From contig NZ_OBEF01000002.1 of assembly GCF_900215375.1 (NCBI RefSeq), positions 310,001-374,000 of the forward strand: a stretch of DNA of 64,000 nt, read 5' to 3'. Both the position numbers and the translations under genes were made by a program. Every line of letters begins with the position of its first letter. Position 1 is the first letter of the stretch. Shown piece after piece: positions 1-9,705 of the stretch. The notes beneath the pieces were generated by a model. The model was not told the origin of the DNA and did no database searches. It was given only the letters and a program-made list of their open reading frames with translations. Source of the stretch: Enterobacter sp. CC120223-11 (GTDB lineage Bacteria > Pseudomonadota > Gammaproteobacteria > Enterobacterales > Enterobacteriaceae).

Positions 1-747
1 TGCGCCAAGATCTTTTTTCAGGTGGCTGAACAGCAATTCTAGCGCCTCTTCGTTGCGACCAACCTGATGCAGCTGGAGTGCCAGCTGTGAAGCCAGCGCA
101 GCATCCTGCGGGTTCGCTTCTACCTGCTGTTGCAACAGCTGGATTTCCGGCGTATCGGCGGCCTGCTTCAGCAGCTCAATCTGTGCCACCAGCCCCTGAT
201 AGCGGGTGTCCTGATCCTGCATTGGCACGGTTTTCAGCGTCGCTTCTGCGTCTTCGGAACGGTTCAGCGCAATCTGGGTTTCTGCCAGCAGCAGGCCAAT
301 CTGGCTGTCCTGGTTCGACATCTGCCAGGCGTCTTTCAGCAGCGGCAGCGCGTCGGCGTAATTGCCTTCATGCATCAGAGCCATGGCCTGCTGGGCTTTC
401 AGCTCTTCTTCACGCGGCAGCACTTTGTCGAGAAGGTTGCGGATAACTTCTTCCGGCTGTGGGCCCTGGAAGCCGTCCACCGGCTGACCGTTCTGGAACA
501 GATAAACGGTCGGGATGGCGCGCAGGCCAAACTGGGAGGCAATCATCTGCTCGGCGTCGCAGTCGAGCTTCGCCAGAATAAACTGGCCCTGATACTGATT
601 TGCGAGGCCTTCCAGCACCGGGGTTAGCTGCTCGCAGTGCTGGCTGCGCGGCGACCAGAAGTAGAACAGAACGGGCACAGTCGCGGACTGCTCCAGCGTC
701 TGGTGCAGGTTCGCTTCGGTAATGTTAACGATATATTGTGCAGACAT
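1..747 (-). CDS. cnoX: CnoX (YbbN), thioredoxin-fold co-chaperone, 3' end cut by window
   Basis: The visible 249 residues start at the ATG at 747 and run off the left edge, so the C-terminus is missing (the family is about 284 residues). Residues 1-110 form a thioredoxin fold, but the usual CxxC is replaced by SQHC (near residue 35), as in E. coli YbbN/CnoX, which is a weak or non-reducing thioredoxin. The remainder is TPR-like helical repeats. In E. coli CnoX holds unfolded proteins under chlorine stress and passes them to GroEL and DnaK. It lies upstream of ybbO and tesA in the same direction, as in E. coli. Confidence 0.93.
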   Translation of the reverse strand, partial: MSAQYIVNITEANLHQTLEQSATVPVLFYFWSPRSQHCEQLTPVLEGLANQYQGQFILAKLDCDAEQMIASQFGLRAIPTVYLFQNGQPVDGFQGPQPEEVIRNLLDKVLPREEELKAQQAMALMHEGNYADALPLLKDAWQMSNQDSQIGLLLAETQIALNRSEDAEATLKTVPMQDQDTRYQGLVAQIELLKQAADTPEIQLLQQQVEANPQDAALASQLALQLHQVGRNEEALELLFSHLKKDLGA

Positions 748-805
748 GAGGCGTTCTCTTTAGTCGATTTCTCTGTTACATGGGGGCAAAGGCGAAACCT
801 TCAAC

Positions 806-1576
806 TCAGCCCTGCAGAATTTTGTCCATCATCCGGCCCGGCAGCAGACGCTTGAGTACCATTACCGCGTGAGTCACCATCGTTACCGGGTAGCGCATCT
901 TCGGCTTTTCGCTGGTGAAAGCATGGCGCACTTTTTCCACCACTGCCTCTGGTCCCAGGGTAAAGCGCGCGGCAATCCCTGGGTTTTCCACTGGCTTATC
1001 GGCCTGGGTCTGGTTCACGTTTTCCGTAAAGCGGGTGCGGATCGGGCCGGGTTCAATCAGGCTCACCTTAATGCCGCTGTGGCGTAGCTCCATGCGCAGC
1101 GCATCTGACCAGGCTTCCAGCGCGTATTTGCTTGCGGCATAAGCACCACGGCCTGGGGTCGAAATCAGCCCCATCACTGAAGAGGTCATCACAATACGGC
1201 CTTCGCCGTGCGGCAACATCGCCGGTAACAGGCGCATAGTGAGCTGATGAGCACCGAAGAAGTTGGCGGAAAACTGCTTTTCGAGCTGCGGACGGGTGAG
1301 GGTATTAAGCGGGCCATAAACGCCGAAACCTGCGTTGTTGAAAATGCCGTACAAACGATTGTCCGTGATAGCAATAATTTCGTCGGCGGCGCGGTCCACG
1401 CTTTCGGGTGAATCCAGATCGAGCAGAATCCCCGTGAACCCCATGCCCGACATCCGCGCCACGTCTTCCGGCTTGCGGCAGGCGGCCAGCACGCGAAAGC
1501 CCTGACGCTTCAGTTCCTGCGCACTCTCCAGCCCAATTCCGCTGGAACATCCTGTTATTAAGACCGTTTTTTGCAT
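806..1576 (-). CDS. ybbO: Short-chain dehydrogenase/reductase YbbO
   Basis: A 256-residue classical SDR. The N-terminal Rossmann motif TGCSSGIG is at residues 8-15, NNAG follows near residue 85 and the catalytic YAASK near residue 150. It is nearly collinear with E. coli YbbO, an NADP-dependent oxidoreductase reported to act on aldehydes and retinoids. I chose the ATG at 1576, which has an AGGT Shine-Dalgarno six bases upstream; an upstream TTG at 1594 would add six residues but is badly spaced. It follows tesA by about 28 bases and is probably co-transcribed with it. Confidence 0.92.
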   Translation of the reverse strand: MQKTVLITGCSSGIGLESAQELKRQGFRVLAACRKPEDVARMSGMGFTGILLDLDSPESVDRAADEIIAITDNRLYGIFNNAGFGVYGPLNTLTRPQLEKQFSANFFGAHQLTMRLLPAMLPHGEGRIVMTSSVMGLISTPGRGAYAASKYALEAWSDALRMELRHSGIKVSLIEPGPIRTRFTENVNQTQADKPVENPGIAARFTLGPEAVVEKVRHAFTSEKPKMRYPVTMVTHAVMVLKRLLPGRMMDKILQG

Positions 1577-1604
1577 AACTTTACCTGAAGACAACCCCTG
1601 AGTT

Positions 1605-2231
1605 TCAGGAGTCGTGTTTAACTAAGGGAGCCAGACGCGTCGCCATCCAGTCGGCGATAAACGGCTGGGCGTCACGATTGGGATGAATACCGTCATCCTG
1701 CATCCACTGCGGTTTCAGATAGACCTCCTCCATGAAAAACGGCAGCAGAGGAATATCAAACTCTTCGGCAAGCTGCGGATAAATGGCGCTAAAGGCTTCA
1801 TTATACCGGCGACCGTAGTTGGCAGGCAGGCGAATTTGCATCAGCAGCGGCTCGGCGTTGGCGGCCTTAATTGCATTGAGCACGGTACGCAGGGTTTGCT
1901 CTGTCTGCTGCGGTTGAAACCCGCGCAGGCCATCGTTACCGCCGAGTTCGACCAGCACCCAACGCGGCTGATGCTGCTTGAGCAGAGTCGGTAAGCGTGC
2001 CAGCCCCTGCTGAGAGGTATCCCCGCTGATACTGGCGTTGACAACCTCAGTCTTCGGCTGCCACTTTTCATTCAGGAGCGCGGGCCACGCGGCGTTCGCC
2101 GCCATGCGATACCCGGCGCTCAGACTGTCACCCAGGATTAACAGCGTGTCGGCAAACGCGGCGCGACAGGTTAACAGCAGCATAAACAGGAACGGCAGAT
2201 GCCAGCGGAAAACATACTTGAAGTTCATCAT
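1605..2231 (-). CDS. tesA: TesA, thioesterase I / protease I / lysophospholipase L1
   Basis: A 208-residue periplasmic SGNH-family hydrolase of the same length as E. coli TesA. A signal peptide (about residues 1-26) precedes block I GDSL with the catalytic Ser36; block III GGND follows, and DGIHPN near residue 180 supplies the Asp and His. It hydrolyses acyl-CoA thioesters and lysophospholipids. The reading frame stays open upstream to 2867, but that part lies antisense to ybbA and has no homology to the family, so the start is the double ATG at 2231/2228. Its first 33 bases overlap the start of the divergent ybbA. Confidence 0.95.
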   Translation of the reverse strand: MMNFKYVFRWHLPFLFMLLLTCRAAFADTLLILGDSLSAGYRMAANAAWPALLNEKWQPKTEVVNASISGDTSQQGLARLPTLLKQHQPRWVLVELGGNDGLRGFQPQQTEQTLRTVLNAIKAANAEPLLMQIRLPANYGRRYNEAFSAIYPQLAEEFDIPLLPFFMEEVYLKPQWMQDDGIHPNRDAQPFIADWMATRLAPLVKHDS

Positions 2232-2885
2232 CTTAAGAAATCCGTCGGTCAGGGGGAGCAGGAGCTTTCCATCCTTACCGGAGTTGAGCTGCTTGTCAAA
2301 CGGGGCGAGACGCTCGCGTTGGTCGGCGAATCGGGCTCCGGAAAATCGACGCTGCTGGCGATCCTCGCCGGGCTCGACGACGGCAGCAGCGGTGAAGTGA
2401 AGCTGATGGGGCAGCCGCTGCACCAGATGGATGAAGAAGCCCGCGCCGCATTGCGTGCCCGCCACGTCGGCTTTGTCTTCCAGTCCTTTATGCTTATTCC
2501 GACGCTCAACGCGCTGGAAAACGTTGAACTCCCGGCGCTGCTGCGCGGCGAAAGCGACAGCCAGGGTCGCAGTCATGCCAGAGGGCTGCTGGAGCAGCTC
2601 GGCCTCGGCAAGCGCCTGCACCATCTTCCGGCCCAGCTCTCTGGTGGGGAACAGCAGCGCGTGGCGCTGGCACGCGCCTTCAACGGACGGCCCGATTTGC
2701 TGTTTGCGGACGAGCCTACGGGGAATCTCGACCGACAAACCGGCGATCGCATTGCAGACCTGCTGTTTTCCCTTAACCGTGAACACGGCACGACCCTGAT
2801 ACTGGTCACGCATGACCCTGAACTGGCCGCGCGCTGCGACAGGCGGCTGCGGCTGGTGAACGGGCAACTGCGGGAGGAGTCATGA
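2199..2885 (+). CDS. ybbA: ABC transporter ATP-binding protein YbbA
   Basis: A 228-residue LolD/MacB-type ATPase. Walker A GESGSGKST is at residues 43-51, the ABC signature LSGGEQQRVALARA is in the middle, and Walker B LLFADEPTGNLD follows. It pairs with the permease YbbP, whose ATG overlaps its stop codon (ATGA, 4 bp), so the two are translationally coupled. The substrate is unproven; a role in lipoprotein, lipid or fatty-acid-related export has been suggested because of the link to tesA. It starts inside the coding region of the divergent tesA, as in E. coli. Confidence 0.94.
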   Translation: MPAENILEVHHLKKSVGQGEQELSILTGVELLVKRGETLALVGESGSGKSTLLAILAGLDDGSSGEVKLMGQPLHQMDEEARAALRARHVGFVFQSFMLIPTLNALENVELPALLRGESDSQGRSHARGLLEQLGLGKRLHHLPAQLSGGEQQRVALARAFNGRPDLLFADEPTGNLDRQTGDRIADLLFSLNREHGTTLILVTHDPELAARCDRRLRLVNGQLREES

Positions 2886-5296
2886 TTGCCCGCTGGTTCT
2901 GGCGCGAGTGGCGCTCGCCGTCGCTGCTGATTGTCTGGCTGGCGCTGAGCCTGGCGGTTGCCTGCGTACTGGCGCTCGGCAACATCAGCGACCGTATGGA
3001 CAAAGGTCTCAGCCAGCAGAGCCGCGAGTTTATGGCCGGAGACAGAACGCTGCGTACTTCACGTGAAGTCCCGCCGGAGTGGCTGGCGAAAGCGCGTGAA
3101 GCAGGGCTCAAGGTAGGCGAGCAGATCAATTTCGCTACCATGACCTACGCGGGTGACACGCCGCAGCTGGCTAGCGTAAAAGCGGTCGATGACGTTTACC
3201 CGATGTACGGCGAGCTGGATACCAGCCCGGCGGGCCTGAAACCGCAAGCCGGAACGGTGCTGCTTGCTCCACGCCTGATGGCGCTGCTGAACCTGAAAAC
3301 GGGGGATTCGATAGACGTCGGCGATGCCACGCTGCGCATTGCGGGTGAAGTCGTTCAGGAGCCTGATTCCGGTTTTAACCCGTTCCAGATGGCTCCGCGC
3401 CTGATGATGAACATTGCCGACGTGGCAAAAACCGGGGCGGTGCAGCCTGGCAGCCGCGTCAGCTGGCGCTACAAATTCGGTGGTACTCCGCAGCAAATCG
3501 AAGCTTACGAAAAATGGCTGCTGCCGCAGCTCAAGCCCGATCAGCGCTGGATTGGCCTCGAGCAGGATGAGGGTGCACTCGGTAAATCACTCGAACGTTC
3601 CCAGCAGTTCCTTCTGCTTTCAGCACTGCTGACGCTGCTGCTGGCAGTGGCCGCCGTCGCGGTGGCGATGGGGCATTACTGCCGCAGCCGCTACGATTTA
3701 GTGGCGGTGCTGAAAACCCTCGGGGCCGGGCGAACGCAGCTGCGCAAGCTGATCCTCGGGCAGTGGGCGATGCTGTTGCTGCTCTCGCTGATAACCGGTG
3801 GGGCGATGGGGCTGGTTTTCGAAAATATCCTGATGGTGCTGCTCAAACCGGTGCTTCCGGCGGCGCTGCCGCCAGCCAGTCTCTGGCCGTGGCTGTGGGC
3901 CACTGGCGCAATGGTGGTGATTTCCGCCCTGGTGGGGATGCGTCCGTGGCGCTTGCTTTTGGCCACTCAGCCGCTGCGGGTGTTAAGGCGCGATGCGGTG
4001 GCGAACGTTTGGCCGCTTAAATTTTATATTCCGGCCATGACTGTGGTTGTGGTGGCATTGCTGGCCTGGCTGATGGGCGGCTCAATGCTGCTTTGGTCTG
4101 TGCTGGCGGGCGCGGTGGTGCTGGCCATATTGTGCGGCCTGGTGGGCTGGCTGCTGCTGAATCTGCTCAAACGCATAACGTTGAAGTCGCTGGCGCTGCG
4201 CCTGGCAGTCAGCCGCCTGCTGCGCCAGCCGTGGTCGACGCTCAGCCAACTGGCGGCGTTTTCACTCTCCTTTATGCTGCTGGCGCTGCTGCTGGTGCTG
4301 CGCGGCGATCTGCTGGACCGCTGGCAGCAACAGCTCCCGCCGGAAAGCCCGAACTACTTCCTGATTAATATCGCCCCGGAACAGGTTGGCCCGGTAAAAG
4401 CGTTTCTGGCCGAGCATCAGGTTATTCCCTCCACGTTTTACCCCATCGTCCGGGCACGCCTGACGGAGATTAACGATAAAACGACCGACGGCAATAAAGA
4501 CGAAGCGCTGAACCGCGAACTGAACCTGACCTGGCAGAGCCAGGTGCTCGATCACAACACCGTCACCGCTGGAAGCTGGCCGCCGAAAGCGGGGGAAGTG
4601 TCGATTGAAGAAGGGCTGGCGAAGCGCCTGAACGTGGGGATTGGCGACAAGGTGACCTTCACCGGCGATACCCAGGCGTTCAGCGCGCAGGTGACCAGCC
4701 TGCGAAAAGTAGACTGGGAAAGCCTGCGGCCTAACTTCTTCTTTATCTTCCCGAACGGCGCGCTCGACGGTCAGCCGCAAAGCTGGCTTACCAGCTTCCG
4801 CTGGGATAACGGCAGTGCGCTGTTAACGCAGCTTAATCGCGAGTTTCCTACCGTCAGCCTGCTGGATATTGGCGCGATCCTGAAGCAGGTCGGACAGGTG
4901 CTGGAGCAGGTCAGCCGCGCGCTGGAGGTGATGGTGGTGCTGGTGACCGTCTGCGGCGTCCTGTTGCTGCTGGCTCAGGTGCAGGTGGGAATGCGTCAGC
5001 GTCATCAGGAGCTGGTGGTGTGGCGCACGCTCGGGGCGGGCAAATCGCTGCTGCGCACCACGCTGTGGGCGGAGTTCGCTCTTTTAGGGCTGGTGTCTGG
5101 CCTGGTGGCCGCGATCGGCGCAGAAACGGCACTGGCAGTGTTGCAAACGAAGGTGTTTGATTTCCCGTGGGAGCCGGACTGGCGTCTGTGGATTACGTTA
5201 CCATTGTGTGGCGGTATTTTACTTTCACTGTGCGGCGGTTGGCTGGGTTTACGCCTGCTGAAGGGCAAAGCCTTATTCCGTCAGTTCAGCAGTTAA
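2882..5296 (+). CDS. ybbP: ABC transporter permease YbbP (FtsX/MacB-like)
   Basis: An 804-residue inner-membrane protein, the same length as E. coli YbbP. There is an N-terminal transmembrane helix (about 15-37), a large periplasmic domain, a cluster of helices in the middle (about 240-490), a second periplasmic domain (about 490-690), and three C-terminal helices. This duplicated FtsX-domain arrangement is typical of mechanotransmitting permeases rather than importers. It works with YbbA. A terminator follows 20 bases after the stop. Confidence 0.93.
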   Translation: MIARWFWREWRSPSLLIVWLALSLAVACVLALGNISDRMDKGLSQQSREFMAGDRTLRTSREVPPEWLAKAREAGLKVGEQINFATMTYAGDTPQLASVKAVDDVYPMYGELDTSPAGLKPQAGTVLLAPRLMALLNLKTGDSIDVGDATLRIAGEVVQEPDSGFNPFQMAPRLMMNIADVAKTGAVQPGSRVSWRYKFGGTPQQIEAYEKWLLPQLKPDQRWIGLEQDEGALGKSLERSQQFLLLSALLTLLLAVAAVAVAMGHYCRSRYDLVAVLKTLGAGRTQLRKLILGQWAMLLLLSLITGGAMGLVFENILMVLLKPVLPAALPPASLWPWLWATGAMVVISALVGMRPWRLLLATQPLRVLRRDAVANVWPLKFYIPAMTVVVVALLAWLMGGSMLLWSVLAGAVVLAILCGLVGWLLLNLLKRITLKSLALRLAVSRLLRQPWSTLSQLAAFSLSFMLLALLLVLRGDLLDRWQQQLPPESPNYFLINIAPEQVGPVKAFLAEHQVIPSTFYPIVRARLTEINDKTTDGNKDEALNRELNLTWQSQVLDHNTVTAGSWPPKAGEVSIEEGLAKRLNVGIGDKVTFTGDTQAFSAQVTSLRKVDWESLRPNFFFIFPNGALDGQPQSWLTSFRWDNGSALLTQLNREFPTVSLLDIGAILKQVGQVLEQVSRALEVMVVLVTVCGVLLLLAQVQVGMRQRHQELVVWRTLGAGKSLLRTTLWAEFALLGLVSGLVAAIGAETALAVLQTKVFDFPWEPDWRLWITLPLCGGILLSLCGGWLGLRLLKGKALFRQFSS

Positions 5297-5315
5297 TTTA
5301 TATCCGTCATTAATT

Positions 5316-5346
5316 AAAACCGGCCACCGTGCCGGTTTTATCTTTT
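5316..5346 (+). terminator. Rho-independent terminator after ybbAP
   Basis: A 9-bp stem (AAAACCGGC with GCCGGTTTT) with a 6-base loop is followed by ATCTTTTT. It lies just downstream of ybbP and should separate ybbAP from the porin gene. Confidence 0.8.
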
Positions 5347-5477
5347 TAAACGCACGTAAGGATAAATTGACTTGTTTAATCGCACGTTTCATTAAAAAAC
5401 CATCGACACAAATTTGGAGATAAAAGTTAATATCCGTTAAGTAAATGCGTGTCTGTTAATTTACTCAGGGATATAAC

Positions 5478-6623
5478 ATGAAAATAACAAAAAATGCACT
5501 GGCGCTCGCCGTCGGTGCCGCAGTGGCGTTAACGTCTATGGCCACTCAGGCCGAGATCACTTTACTCAAGCAGGATCCGCAGGCGGGCGATCCTTTGAGC
5601 CGTCTGAATTTCACCGTCGGCGGCAGTATCCGCCCACAGTTTAATATGATGACGGGCGACGGCGACAAAGGTTCATATAAGCGTAATGGCTTCGATGGCG
5701 GGACCCGTTTCCGCTTTGCTGCTGATTATTATCTGTTCGATGATATTAGCTGGATAAGCTATTACGAGCTCGGGGTGAATATTCCGGCGCTGTTCGACTG
5801 GGATAATCATTATGCTGAAGGCGCTAATAATACATCACGCCGTATGCTCTACACCGGCCTGAAAAGTAATACCTGGGGTACGTTAACCTTCGGCCAGCAA
5901 AACAGCGTGTATTACGATGTGGTCGGCGCGAAAACCGATATCTGGGATTACGATATGATCGGCCAGGCTCCGGGTAACGGCATTAACGGCGACTATGATG
6001 GATCCTATCGTTCTCGCAAGATGCTGAAATACAAGAAAACCGTAGGTGACGTTGATCTCTACGCTTCTTACCTGTTCAACGACAATGAATATCTGCCGGG
6101 CAACGGTCTGCGCTACAAGCGCAAGGGCGGCGGTTCGCTGGGTGTGAACTACCACATCACCGACGATTTGACCTGGGGTACCGCGTGGAACTATACCCGC
6201 GCCGATATGCGCAACCCGGACAACAACGACAGCAAAACCTATGACCAGAACATCCTCGGTACGGCGTTGAGCTACACCCCGGATAACTGGACGTTCTCCT
6301 TCGGCGGCGGCTGGTATCAGAACTTCCTGACCACCAAAAAAGTCTCGGTTAATGACTACTTCGCGGGCGACGCGTGGGGCATTGAGTACTTCGCGGGCTA
6401 CAAATTCCCGATTGGTCAGTATGGACTCAAATCCGTACAGCCGTACTTTATGGGCGACCGTTTGCAGTACGTCAACGGACGCAACTACCAGCGTATCGAC
6501 AACGGCGTGGGCGTCAGCTTCAAGCTCGACTACGGCTTCCAGGTGGACTACGAACACGTCTTCACCTCAAGCACCGACGATCTCGGCGACATGAATCTGG
6601 TGCGTCTGCGCTACGATTTCTGA
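5478..6623 (+). CDS. Outer-membrane porin, Gram-negative general porin superfamily
   Basis: 381 residues with a cleavable signal peptide (about 1-25, ending TQA). The rest is rich in alternating aromatic/polar strands and Gly, and ends in LVRLRYDF with a terminal Phe, the usual outer-membrane barrel signature. The sequence is not OmpC, OmpF or PhoE and lacks their conserved N-terminus; it resembles uncharacterised enterobacterial porins, some of which may be substrate specific. It stands alone, with its own 180-base upstream region after the ybbP terminator, and a REP pair follows. In E. coli this position holds rhsD. The substrate cannot be read from the sequence. Confidence 0.85.
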   Translation: MKITKNALALAVGAAVALTSMATQAEITLLKQDPQAGDPLSRLNFTVGGSIRPQFNMMTGDGDKGSYKRNGFDGGTRFRFAADYYLFDDISWISYYELGVNIPALFDWDNHYAEGANNTSRRMLYTGLKSNTWGTLTFGQQNSVYYDVVGAKTDIWDYDMIGQAPGNGINGDYDGSYRSRKMLKYKKTVGDVDLYASYLFNDNEYLPGNGLRYKRKGGGSLGVNYHITDDLTWGTAWNYTRADMRNPDNNDSKTYDQNILGTALSYTPDNWTFSFGGGWYQNFLTTKKVSVNDYFAGDAWGIEYFAGYKFPIGQYGLKSVQPYFMGDRLQYVNGRNYQRIDNGVGVSFKLDYGFQVDYEHVFTSSTDDLGDMNLVRLRYDF

Positions 6624-6634
6624 TTTGGAACAAT

Positions 6635-6720
6635 GCCCGGTGGCGGCTTTGCCTGACCGGGCCTACAAAATCGAGAGAGAATGAGGTTTTTGTAGGCCCG
6701 ATAAGCCTGCGCATCGGGCA
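6635..6720. repeat. REP pair (BIME) between the porin and selU
   Basis: Two facing REP-like palindromes (GCCCGGTGGCGGC...GGGCCTAC and GTAGGCCCGATAAGC...CGGGC) lie between convergent genes. They share the GTAGGCC/GGCCTAC edges seen at 18.4 and 32.8 kb. Confidence 0.8.
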
Positions 6721-6727
6721 ATTATTA

Positions 6728-7798
6728 TCAGAGGCTAATCCAGCCAGAAACTTCCTGCCACGTCCCGCGAAACACAATCTTCTCTGCTTTTTTGCTGAGC
6801 TGATAGCGATACATTGGGTCGTAATATTCCGACAGCAGCGGCTTCAGCCAGCTGAGATGTGCTTCGGTGGTGCCACTTTGCTGCTGCTCAACCAAAGCGG
6901 AATCCAGCCTCTCCGTCAGCTCCGCAAAGCGCTGGAGCCCCAGCCGACGACGAATGGCGAACAGGCCGTGATGCAGGTATTCGCTGTATTCCTGCCAGCC
7001 TTTTTCCTCACCACTGGCCTGCATGAAATCGTGATGCATGCGGGTGAAATACTCTTCGCGCAGGCGCGCCAGGCGAATCTCAAACGGATCCTCCACCACC
7101 ACAATCGAAGCCTGTGCCATACGGTTGCGCAGGCATTCCGGCAGGTGATTGGCGCCAATCATATGGCCTTCGTCTTCCAGCACCCAGCGTGAGGCATCCC
7201 GCTGCAGCAGTTCGACGGCCAGCGCGTTCTCAAAACTCGCCTGCGAAAGCTGCGGGACCAGGGTGCGGCCAAACGACGAACCACGATGATGCGCGAGGCC
7301 TTCCAGATCGATCCCTGCCGCATGAGTACGAATCAGCTCCGTTTTGCCGTTACCCGTGCAGCCACCAACCAGCACCATCGGGCGCTGAACAGCCTCTTCA
7401 GTCACGGCGATCGCCGTCTGGCGCAGGGATTTATAGCCGCCGACAATCAGCGGCGCATCGAAGCCTGCCTCACGCAGCCACTCTTGCGTGATATGCGAAC
7501 GTTGGCCGCCGCGGGCGCAGCAGAGATACGCCTCGGGATGACGCTGGAGTGCCTCAATCCAGGCGCTGACGCGCTGCTGGCGCTTCTCGCCTTTCACCAG
7601 CGAGTGGCCGAGCTTCAGGGCGGCTTCGGCACCGTGACGCTTATAGCTGGTGCCGACGGCAGCGCGCTCTTCGTCGTTCATCAGCGGCAGGTTGAAGGCC
7701 GCAGGCACTGAGCCTTGCTGATATTCGACGGGCGCACGCACGTCGATGATGGGCGTTCCAGCGCGCAAAATGGCGCGGAAATCTGTCCCATTAGTCAT
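6728..7798 (-). CDS. selU: SelU (MnmH), tRNA 2-selenouridine synthase
   Basis: 356 residues, close to E. coli YbbB/SelU. An N-terminal rhodanese domain carries the active-site CCARGGQRS with the catalytic Cys at 94, followed by a P-loop GGCTGNGKT at 144-152. The enzyme converts 2-thiouridine to 2-selenouridine (via a geranylated intermediate) at wobble position 34 of Lys, Glu and Gln tRNAs, using selenophosphate. The allantoin genes that sit between selU and purK in E. coli K-12 are absent; purK follows directly upstream. Confidence 0.95.
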   Translation of the reverse strand: MTNGTDFRAILRAGTPIIDVRAPVEYQQGSVPAAFNLPLMNDEERAAVGTSYKRHGAEAALKLGHSLVKGEKRQQRVSAWIEALQRHPEAYLCCARGGQRSHITQEWLREAGFDAPLIVGGYKSLRQTAIAVTEEAVQRPMVLVGGCTGNGKTELIRTHAAGIDLEGLAHHRGSSFGRTLVPQLSQASFENALAVELLQRDASRWVLEDEGHMIGANHLPECLRNRMAQASIVVVEDPFEIRLARLREEYFTRMHHDFMQASGEEKGWQEYSEYLHHGLFAIRRRLGLQRFAELTERLDSALVEQQQSGTTEAHLSWLKPLLSEYYDPMYRYQLSKKAEKIVFRGTWQEVSGWISL

Positions 7799-7887
7799 GG
7801 AGAAATCCTTAGTGGAAAAGCATGGGAGGATTTTACGCGCGTGAGAGCAGGCCGGGGAAGGGGAAGATCAATCCCCGGCCAGAAAGG

Positions 7888-8955
7888 TTAACTCAGTTTT
7901 GACTGCGCCCAGGCAATGCCGCTGGCATATTCAGGCGGCAGGAGGGGGGTGAGGGCTTCCAGCGTGGCGCTCAGACGGCCGGTGTCGCTGTCGTTAAGAT
8001 TCAGATGGCCCACTTTGCGGCCTTCACGCACCTCTTTGTCGTACCAGTGCAGATGCACCAGCGGCAGCTTCAGCCAGTCATAGTTCAGGTCGGTACCAAT
8101 CAGGTTGACCATCACCGAAGGGCTGTTGACCACCGGCGGCGGCAGCGGAAGACTGGTGATGCCGCGCAGGTGCAGCTCAAACTGGCTGATGGAAGCCCCG
8201 TTTTGCGTCCAGTGCCCGCTGTTATGCACGCGCGGGGCCAGCTCGTTGATCAGCAATCCCGCAGGCGTGACGAAACACTCCATCGCCATCACGCCGACAT
8301 AGTTCAGTTCGTTCATAATAGCGGTCAGCATGCTTTCTGCCTGTAACTGCTGCTGAGCGTTCGCCTGTGGGAAGGCCACGCTGACGCGCAGAATACCTTC
8401 CTGATGCAGATTGTGGGTTAGCGGATAAAACACCGCGCTGCCGTCGTGGGCACGGGCGCCAACCAGCGAGACTTCGCCGCTGAAGTTGATGCCCTGCTCG
8501 ACGATGCAATCGCCGTAGCACTCTTCCGGCAGCTGATCCGTTTCCCCGGCGCGCAAACGCCACTGCCCGCGACCGTCGTAGCCTCCGGTACGGCGTTTGA
8601 CGATAGCCAGGTCACCCAGACGGTCGAACACGCCAGGCCATTCGCTTTTTTCTGCCAGCAGCTGCCACGGCGCGGTAGCCAGCCCGAGTTTGTCGAACAG
8701 CTGCTTTTGCGTCAGACGGTCGGCAATGATTGGGAAGACGTCACGGTTCACAAACGCTTTATGCAGCGCCAGTTCTCGGGTTAATGCGGTTTCCGGCCAG
8801 CGTTCGATTTCTGCGGTGATAACGCTTTGCTGGAAAGGTACGGCTTCCGGCTCGGCTTCCAGCCCAACCGGCCAGACGCTGATCCCAAGCGGCTCCCCGG
8901 CCTGACGTAGCATGCGGCCTAACTGACCGTTGCCAAGGACGCAAACCTGCTTCAT
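7888..8955 (-). CDS. purK: PurK, N5-carboxyaminoimidazole ribonucleotide synthase
   Basis: 355 residues of the ATP-grasp superfamily. The N-terminal [13 protein letters not shown] motif and the C-terminal ATP-grasp residues around [13 protein letters not shown] are typical of PurK. It carboxylates AIR to N5-CAIR with ATP and bicarbonate in de novo purine synthesis. Its start overlaps the purE stop by 4 bp, giving the classical purEK operon, which is under the PurR box upstream of purE. Confidence 0.96.
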   Translation of the reverse strand: MKQVCVLGNGQLGRMLRQAGEPLGISVWPVGLEAEPEAVPFQQSVITAEIERWPETALTRELALHKAFVNRDVFPIIADRLTQKQLFDKLGLATAPWQLLAEKSEWPGVFDRLGDLAIVKRRTGGYDGRGQWRLRAGETDQLPEECYGDCIVEQGINFSGEVSLVGARAHDGSAVFYPLTHNLHQEGILRVSVAFPQANAQQQLQAESMLTAIMNELNYVGVMAMECFVTPAGLLINELAPRVHNSGHWTQNGASISQFELHLRGITSLPLPPPVVNSPSVMVNLIGTDLNYDWLKLPLVHLHWYDKEVREGRKVGHLNLNDSDTGRLSATLEALTPLLPPEYASGIAWAQSKLS

Positions 8956-9461
8956 GCCGCACCCCGCGGATCCGGGTTATCCAGCACTTCGTCGGTCTGC
9001 GCTTTACGCCAGTCGGCCAGGCGCTGGTGGAGTTCGCCGTCGTGGGTCGCCAGAATCTGCGCGGCCAGCAGGGCTGCGTTTGCCGCACCTGCTTTACCGA
9101 TTGCCAGCGTGCCGACGGGAATACCACGCGGCATTTGCACAATAGAGTAAAGGCTGTCGACGCCGCTCAGGGCTGCGCTTTGCACAGGCACGCCGAGAAC
9201 CGGTACCAGCGTTTTTGCGGCAATCATGCCAGGCAGATGCGCCGCACCGCCAGCACCGGCGATGATGACCTGGTAGCCATTTTCTTCAGCCGTTTCGGCG
9301 AAGCTAAAGAGTTTGTCCGGCGTGCGGTGTGCAGAAACCACTTCCACGTGGTGCGGTACGTTCAGGGCATCAAGGATCTCAGCGGCAAACTGCATGGTAG
9401 CCCAGTCGCTTTTGGACCCCATCACGATGGCGACACGCGCCGGATTGTTGCGGGAAGACAT
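8952..9461 (-). CDS. purE: PurE, N5-CAIR mutase
   Basis: 169 residues, same length as E. coli PurE and almost identical to it. The GSKSDW substrate-binding loop begins at residue 15; SAHRTP and [11 protein letters not shown] follow. It moves the carboxylate from N5 to C4 of the imidazole ring. The reading frame remains open upstream to 9761, but the ATG at 9461 matches the family N-terminus ([19 protein letters not shown]). Confidence 0.97.
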   Translation of the reverse strand: MSSRNNPARVAIVMGSKSDWATMQFAAEILDALNVPHHVEVVSAHRTPDKLFSFAETAEENGYQVIIAGAGGAAHLPGMIAAKTLVPVLGVPVQSAALSGVDSLYSIVQMPRGIPVGTLAIGKAGAANAALLAAQILATHDGELHQRLADWRKAQTDEVLDNPDPRGAA

Positions 9462-9533
9462 GCGTCTTAAAACTCCTGTGGGTGTGGAACACACGGCATT
9501 GAAGGCCACAGAGAATAGCACGGAAAATCGGCA

Positions 9534-9549
9534 AGGAAAACGGTTGCGC
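9534..9549 (-). promoter_or_regulatory. PurR operator upstream of purEK
   Basis: Read on the minus strand the site is GCGCAACCGTTTTCCT, which fits the PurR consensus ANGCAANCGNTTNCNT at every fixed position but the first. It lies 73 bases upstream of the purE start, so purEK is probably repressed by PurR with hypoxanthine or guanine. Confidence 0.85.
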
Positions 9550-9705
9550 GGTGATGAAATGGGCAAATGCGCCGTCCGGTTGCACGCTGCTGTAAATTTA
9601 CCCCGATCGCGGATGAAATGAGGTAAAGTCACCGCTGGAGTCGTAACCTGACAGAAAAAATGACTGCGATACACTCGCAGCACAGCATAACCACGAGGAG
9701 AGCGT

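Noticed and set aside
2232-2867. Open extension of the tesA frame to 420 codons
   Set aside because: It is antisense to ybbA and would place 212 residues before a clear signal peptide.
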